Assembly (NCBI RefSeq): GCF_014650995.1
Contig: NZ_BMWA01000003.1
Location: 186,001-250,000, forward strand
Length of the DNA stretch: 64,000 nt
From: Streptomyces viridiviolaceus
GTDB lineage: Bacteria; Actinomycetota; Actinomycetes; Streptomycetales; Streptomycetaceae
Direction: 5' to 3'
A program made the translations under genes and the position numbers. The stretch's first letter is position 1. Every line of letters begins with the position of its first letter. The notes beneath the pieces were generated by a model that saw only the letters and a program-made list of their open reading frames with translations, had not been told where the DNA came from and searched no databases. Positions 59,779 through 64,000 of the stretch are shown in pieces.

Positions 59779-59833
59779 GATCATTTTGTCCAGAGGGTGG
59801 TGCCACTCCACCCCGCCCGAACGGCCGCCGCTC

Positions 59834-60994
59834 CTAGCTCACCAGACCCAACTCCCGCGCGATCAGCATGCGCTGGACCTCGCTGGTGCCCTCGCCGATC
59901 TCCAGGATCTTCGAGTCCCGCCACATGCGGGCGACCGGATACTCGTTCATGAATCCGTAGCCGCCGTGGATCTGGGTGGCGTCGCGGGCGTTGTCCACCG
60001 CGACCGTCGACGAGTACAGCTTCGCCAGCGCCGCCTCCTTCTTGAACGGCTCGCCCGCCACCAGGCGGGAGGCCGCGTCGCGCCAGGCGAGCCGGGCCGT
60101 GTGGGCCTTCATCTCCATGTCGGCGATCTTGAACTGGACGGCCTGGTTCGCGCCGATGGGCCGGCCGAAGGCGTGACGTTCCTTCGCGTATGCGACCGAC
60201 TCGTCCACGCAGCCCTGCGCCAGGCCGGTGGCCAGCGCGGCGATGGCGATCCGGCCCTCGTCGAGGATGCGCAGGAACTGGGCGTAGCCCCGGCCCTCCT
60301 CGCCCAGCAGGTTCGCGGCCGGGACCCGCACGTCCGAGAAGGACAGCTCGCGGGTGTCGGAGGCGTTCCAGCCGACCTTCGAGTACGGGGCGGCCACCGT
60401 GAAGCCCGGGGTGCCGGACGGGACGATGATCGCCGAGATCCGCGGCCCGCCGTCCGGCTTGCGGCCGGTGACCGCCGTGACCGTCACCAGGCCCGTGATG
60501 TCCGTGCCCGAGTTGGTGATGAAGCACTTGGTGCCGTTGATCACCCACTCGCCCGTCGTCTCGTCCAGCCGGGCCGTCGTCCGCGTCGCACCCGCGTCCG
60601 AGCCGCCGTCGGGCTCGGTCAGGCCGAAGGCGCCGAGCATCTCGCCGGCGCACAGGCGCGGCAGCCACGTCCGCTTCTGCTCCTCGGTGCCGAAGAGGTG
60701 GATCGGCATCGCGCCCAGCGACACGCCCGCCTCCAGGGTGATGGCCACCGAGGAGTCGACGCGGGCCAGTTCCTCCAGGGCGATGCCGAGGGCGAGGTAG
60801 TCGCCGCCCATCCCGCCGTACTCCTCCGGGAACGGCAGGCCGAACAGGCCCATGCGGCCCATCTCCCGGACGATCTCGTACGGGAACTCGTGCCGCTCGT
60901 AGAAGTCGCCGATCTTGGGCGCCACGACGTCGTGGGCGAACTGCTCCACCGTGCGGCGGAGGTCTTCCAGTTCGGGGGAGAGCTTGTGGTCCAT
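59834..60994 (-). CDS. acdH: Acyl-CoA dehydrogenase AcdH (isovaleryl/branched-chain type)
   Basis: A 386-residue FAD enzyme oxidising branched-chain acyl-CoA (isovaleryl-CoA in leucine breakdown). Motifs: LGAFGLTEPDGGSDAGAT, the substrate-binding TKCFITNSG, GEEGRGYAQFLRILDEGRIAIAALATG, and QIHGGYGFMNEYPVARMWRDSKILEIGEGTSEVQ with the catalytic Glu (EGT). It is coupled to the HMG-CoA lyase gene; a GTG at 61003 overlaps that stop, but ATG 60994 gives the expected length. The last gene of this leucine operon within the window. Confidence 0.93.
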   Translation of the reverse strand: MDHKLSPELEDLRRTVEQFAHDVVAPKIGDFYERHEFPYEIVREMGRMGLFGLPFPEEYGGMGGDYLALGIALEELARVDSSVAITLEAGVSLGAMPIHLFGTEEQKRTWLPRLCAGEMLGAFGLTEPDGGSDAGATRTTARLDETTGEWVINGTKCFITNSGTDITGLVTVTAVTGRKPDGGPRISAIIVPSGTPGFTVAAPYSKVGWNASDTRELSFSDVRVPAANLLGEEGRGYAQFLRILDEGRIAIAALATGLAQGCVDESVAYAKERHAFGRPIGANQAVQFKIADMEMKAHTARLAWRDAASRLVAGEPFKKEAALAKLYSSTVAVDNARDATQIHGGYGFMNEYPVARMWRDSKILEIGEGTSEVQRMLIARELGLVS

Positions 60995-60999
60995 TGCTG

Positions 61000-61965
61000 T
61001 CACTGCTCCTCGTGGGAGTCGGAGCCGGCGTGGGCGAGGGCTCGTACGGTGCGGGACGGGCTGGTCCGGCCCAGGTGGGCGGCCATCCATACGCTTGTGG
61101 CGACGAGACGGCCGAGGTCGACCCCGGTGTCGATGCCGAGGCCCCGCAGCATCCACACCAGGTCCTCGGTGGCGAGGTTGCCGGTGGCGGACTTCGCGTA
61201 GGGGCAGCCGCCCAGGCCGCCGGCGGACGAGTCGACCGTGGTGACGCCGTGCTGGAGCGCCACCAGCGTGTTGGACAGGGCCTGGCCGTAGGTGTCGTGG
61301 AAGTGGACGCCCAGGGTGCTCACGGGCACACCGGCCCCGGTGAGAGCCGTGAGCAGGGCGCCGACATGGCCCGGGGTCGCCACGCCGATCGTGTCGCCCA
61401 GGCTCAGTTCGTCGCAGCCCATGTCCAGCAGGGCCTTGCAGACCTCGACCACCTGCGGGACCGGGACCGCGCCCTCCCAGGGATCCCCGAAGCACATCGA
61501 GAGGTATCCCCGGACGTGGACGTCCGCCTCCTTCGCCCGCGCCACCACCGGCGCGAACATGGCCAGGGCCTCGTCCACCGTGCGGTTGAGGTTGGCCTTC
61601 GCGAACGACTCGGTGGCGCTGGCGAAGACGGCGACGCGCCGCGCGCCGAGCGCCAGGGCCCGGTCGAGGCCGCGTTCGTTCGGGACCAGGACGGGGAGGG
61701 CGACCGGAAGGCCGGCGACGGCCGGGAACAGCTCCTCGGCGTCCGCCAGTTGGGGGACCCACTCGGGGCGCACGAAGCTCGTCGCCTCGATGGTCGTCAG
61801 GCCCGTGCCGGCCAGGCGGCGGATGAACTCCGCCTTCACCGCCGTCGGAACGGTCGCCCGCTCGTTCTGCAGGCCGTCGCGCGCGCCGACCTCGTGGATG
61901 CGCACGCGCGAGGGCAGGCCCTCGGCCGGTACGGCCATGGGCAGGCCCAGCTCCGAGGCGTTCAT
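61000..61965 (-). CDS. Hydroxymethylglutaryl-CoA lyase
   Basis: A 321-residue cytosolic TIM-barrel lyase splitting HMG-CoA to acetoacetate and acetyl-CoA, the last step of leucine catabolism. Motifs: [13 protein letters not shown] (Arg/Asp of the active site), [48 protein letters not shown] (metal-binding His-x-His) and the catalytic loop [24 protein letters not shown]. Its start overlaps the carboxylase stop and its stop overlaps an alternative acdH start, so the operon is tightly coupled. Confidence 0.94.
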   Translation of the reverse strand: MNASELGLPMAVPAEGLPSRVRIHEVGARDGLQNERATVPTAVKAEFIRRLAGTGLTTIEATSFVRPEWVPQLADAEELFPAVAGLPVALPVLVPNERGLDRALALGARRVAVFASATESFAKANLNRTVDEALAMFAPVVARAKEADVHVRGYLSMCFGDPWEGAVPVPQVVEVCKALLDMGCDELSLGDTIGVATPGHVGALLTALTGAGVPVSTLGVHFHDTYGQALSNTLVALQHGVTTVDSSAGGLGGCPYAKSATGNLATEDLVWMLRGLGIDTGVDLGRLVATSVWMAAHLGRTSPSRTVRALAHAGSDSHEEQ

Positions 61966-63980
61966 GCCGTCTCCTCCTCCGCGGGTGCGATGACCGCCAG
62001 CACCTGGTCCATGGCGACCGTCGTGCCCGGCGCGACGTCCAGTTCGGCGATGGTGCCGGCGTGCGGGGCGGAGATGACGTGCTCCATCTTCATCGCCTCG
62101 ACGACCAGCAGGCTCTGCCCGGCGGTCACCTCGTCGCCGACGGCGACCTTCACCACCGTCACTGTGCCCGGCATGGGCGCCGTCAGCGAGTCGGCGCCCG
62201 CGTGGGCGGCGCGGGTGAGGGAGGCGGCGACCGGGTCGTGGTCGCGCACGTGCCAGGCGTCGCCGTCGCGGCCGAGCCAGGTGCCGTCCGGCAGGGCGGC
62301 GAAGGTGTGGGTGACGCCGTCGAGCCGGACGGTGTACCGGTGCCCGTCGCCGGGCCGCGGGGACGCGACCACGCAGGCCCGCAGCGGCTCCTCGGCACCG
62401 GCCGGCAGCAGCTCGGTCCCGCCGTCCGGTGTGCTGCGCACGCGTACGGTGACCGGATCCCGGCCCGGTACCCGCAGGTGGTACGAGGTCCAGGCCCGCT
62501 CTCCGGCCAGACGCCAGCCGTCCGCGGCGGCGAACGGGTCGGCCCACCCGCTGCCGTCGGCGGTGGCGAGTGCCGCGTGGCGCAGCAGCGCCGCCGCCGC
62601 GTACACCTCCGCCGGTACCGCGTCCGGGACGAGCGTGTGCACGTCCCGCTCGACCAGCCCCGTGTCCAGCTCGCCCGCCACGACCGCCGGATGGGCCAGG
62701 AGCCGCCGCAGGAAACCGGCGTTGGTCTGCACACCGAGGGTGACCGTCCCGGCGAGGGCCGCCCGGAGCTTCCTCAGCGCCGTCTCACGGTCGGCGCCGT
62801 AGGCGATCACCTTGGACAGCATCGGGTCGTAGAGGCTGCCGACCTCGGTGCCCTGGCTGAGCCCGGAGTCGGTGCGGATGCCGTCGCCCTGCGGCTCGTG
62901 GAGGCGGAGCACCGTGCCGCCCGACGGCAGGAAGCCCCGGGCCGGGTCCTCGGCGCACAGCCGGGCCTCGACCGCGTGCCCGGTCAGCCGGACGTCCTCC
63001 TGTGCGAGGTCCAGCCGCTCGCCGGCCGCCACCCGCAGCTGCCACTCCACCAGGTCCAGGCCCGTGACCAGCTCGGTCACCGGGTGCTCGACCTGCAGGC
63101 GGGTGTTCATCTCCATGAAGTAGTACGAGGACGGGTCACCGCCCGGCACGATGAACTCCACCGTGCCCGCGCCCCGGTAGCCGCAACTGCGGGCCGCCTG
63201 CACGGCCGCCTCGCCCATCGCGGCGCGGGTGGCCTCGTCGAGGAGCACGCTCGGCGCCTCCTCGATGATCTTCTGGTGCCGGCGCTGCAGCGAGCACTCG
63301 CGTTCGCCCAGGTGGACGACGCCTCCGTGGCCGTCGGCCAGGACCTGGATCTCGATGTGCCGGGGCCGGTCGATCCACCGCTCCACCAGGAGGGTGTCGT
63401 CGCCGAAGGAGGCGCGGGCCTCGCGGCGCGCGGCGGCGATCTCGTCGGCGAGGACGGAGGCGTCCCGCACCAGCCGCATGCCCTTGCCGCCGCCGCCGGC
63501 CGACGGCTTCAGCAGCACCGGCACACCGATCTCCCTGGCGGCGTCGGCGAGCTGCTCGTCCGTCAGCCCGCTGCCGCTGGAGCCGGGCACCACCGGCACA
63601 CCGGCCGCCCGTACGGTCTCCTTGGCGCGGATCTTGTCGCCCATGAGGGCGATGGCGTCCGCGGGCGGCCCGATGAAGACCAGCCCGGCGTCCTCGCAGG
63701 CCCGCGCGAAGCCGGCGTTCTCGGCGAGGAAGCCGTACCCCGGGTGGACGGCCTGCGCGCCCGTCCGGGCCGCCGCCCGAAGCAGCCGCTCGACGGACAG
63801 ATAGCTCTCCGCCGCGGGCGCCGGACCGATCCGGACCGCCTCGTCGGCCTCCCTCACGTGCCGGGCGTCCGCGTCGGCGTCGGAGAAGACCGCCACCGAG
63901 CGCACACCCAGCGAACGCAGCGTCCGGATGACGCGTACCGCGATCTCACCGCGGTTGGCCACCAGTACCGTGTCGAACAT
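61962..63980 (-). CDS. Acetyl/propionyl/methylcrotonoyl-CoA carboxylase alpha subunit (biotin carboxylase-BCCP)
   Basis: A 672-residue biotin-dependent carboxylase subunit. Biotin carboxylase domain (1-445): [24 protein letters not shown], then ATP-grasp [54 protein letters not shown]. The C-terminal BCCP domain carries [12 protein letters not shown] (biotinylated Lys). The middle (about 460-600) is the BT-like region of methylcrotonoyl- and acetyl-CoA carboxylases. ATG 63980 follows GAGGAGGGGA; TTG 63983 is also open. With acyl-CoA dehydrogenase and HMG-CoA lyase downstream, methylcrotonoyl-CoA is the likely substrate. The beta subunit gene should lie beyond the right edge. Confidence 0.93.
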   Translation of the reverse strand: MFDTVLVANRGEIAVRVIRTLRSLGVRSVAVFSDADADARHVREADEAVRIGPAPAAESYLSVERLLRAAARTGAQAVHPGYGFLAENAGFARACEDAGLVFIGPPADAIALMGDKIRAKETVRAAGVPVVPGSSGSGLTDEQLADAAREIGVPVLLKPSAGGGGKGMRLVRDASVLADEIAAARREARASFGDDTLLVERWIDRPRHIEIQVLADGHGGVVHLGERECSLQRRHQKIIEEAPSVLLDEATRAAMGEAAVQAARSCGYRGAGTVEFIVPGGDPSSYYFMEMNTRLQVEHPVTELVTGLDLVEWQLRVAAGERLDLAQEDVRLTGHAVEARLCAEDPARGFLPSGGTVLRLHEPQGDGIRTDSGLSQGTEVGSLYDPMLSKVIAYGADRETALRKLRAALAGTVTLGVQTNAGFLRRLLAHPAVVAGELDTGLVERDVHTLVPDAVPAEVYAAAALLRHAALATADGSGWADPFAAADGWRLAGERAWTSYHLRVPGRDPVTVRVRSTPDGGTELLPAGAEEPLRACVVASPRPGDGHRYTVRLDGVTHTFAALPDGTWLGRDGDAWHVRDHDPVAASLTRAAHAGADSLTAPMPGTVTVVKVAVGDEVTAGQSLLVVEAMKMEHVISAPHAGTIAELDVAPGTTVAMDQVLAVIAPAEEETA

Positions 63981-64000
63981 CAAGTCCCCTCCTCACATCC

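Overview
This 64 kb window is a piece of the core chromosome of a Streptomyces, very close to S. coelicolor. The evidence is the very high GC content with strongly GC-biased third codon positions, TTA used as a rare developmental codon in adpA, and a gene order that I remember as the S. coelicolor stretch from glxA/cslA (about SCO2837-2836) to the acyl-CoA carboxylase subunit (about SCO2777). I see no phage, insertion sequence, plasmid gene or CRISPR array.

Layout, left to right. (1) 1-7.1 kb: the coupled pair cslA-glxA (beta-glucan synthase and copper-radical oxidase of the hyphal tip), a secreted NlpC/P60 protein, an SPFH membrane protein and a secreted AA10 copper monooxygenase under a DasR-type site. 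(2) 7.2-16.0 kb: a catabolic block with an IclR regulator, an Ehu-like four-gene ABC importer, a DUF3830 protein, an amidase, a D-2-hydroxyacid dehydrogenase and two coupled Asp/Glu-racemase-fold enzymes. (3) 16.0-22.6 kb: a small tRNA-like gene with glycine features and its own terminator, a broken trypsin-like pseudoprotease, a luciferase-like monooxygenase, the c-di-GMP enzyme CdgA and a secreted M6 protease. Three identical tRNA-Lys(CUU) genes lie at 3.8, 7.1 and 21.9 kb.

(4) 22.6-28.3 kb: a tight same-strand run with a Cas4/AddB-type Fe-S nuclease, a 531-residue protein of unknown family and an SF1 helicase, preceded by a PAP2 membrane enzyme. This is the best candidate for an uncharacterised DNA-processing system. 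(5) 28.5-36.7 kb: a histidine phosphatase, an NsdA-like regulator, a methyltransferase-fold protein, a two-component system and a CBM2-GH18 chitinase. (6) 36.7-43.0 kb: the cellobiose regulon bglC-cebGFE-cebR with two CebR operators. (7) 43-47.6 kb: tRNA-His, ornA, the pleiotropic activator adpA with its TTA codon, and stress and transport genes. (8) 47.7-52.5 kb: a second glmS, two conserved small genes and a secreted GH20 hexosaminidase with a DasR-type site. (9) 52.6-59.8 kb: the complete desferrioxamine locus desABCD plus desE/desF, with two iron boxes. (10) 59.8-64 kb: a leucine catabolic operon (acyl-CoA dehydrogenase, HMG-CoA lyase, biotin-dependent carboxylase alpha subunit) that runs in from the right edge.

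Two themes tie the window together. One is polysaccharide and amino-sugar turnover during growth and development (CslA/GlxA, AA10, GH18, GH20, GlmS, Ceb). The other is developmental control (AdpA, CdgA, OrnA, NsdA-like protein, tRNA-dependent TTA control). All database-level names below come from motif recognition and memory of the families. No search was run.
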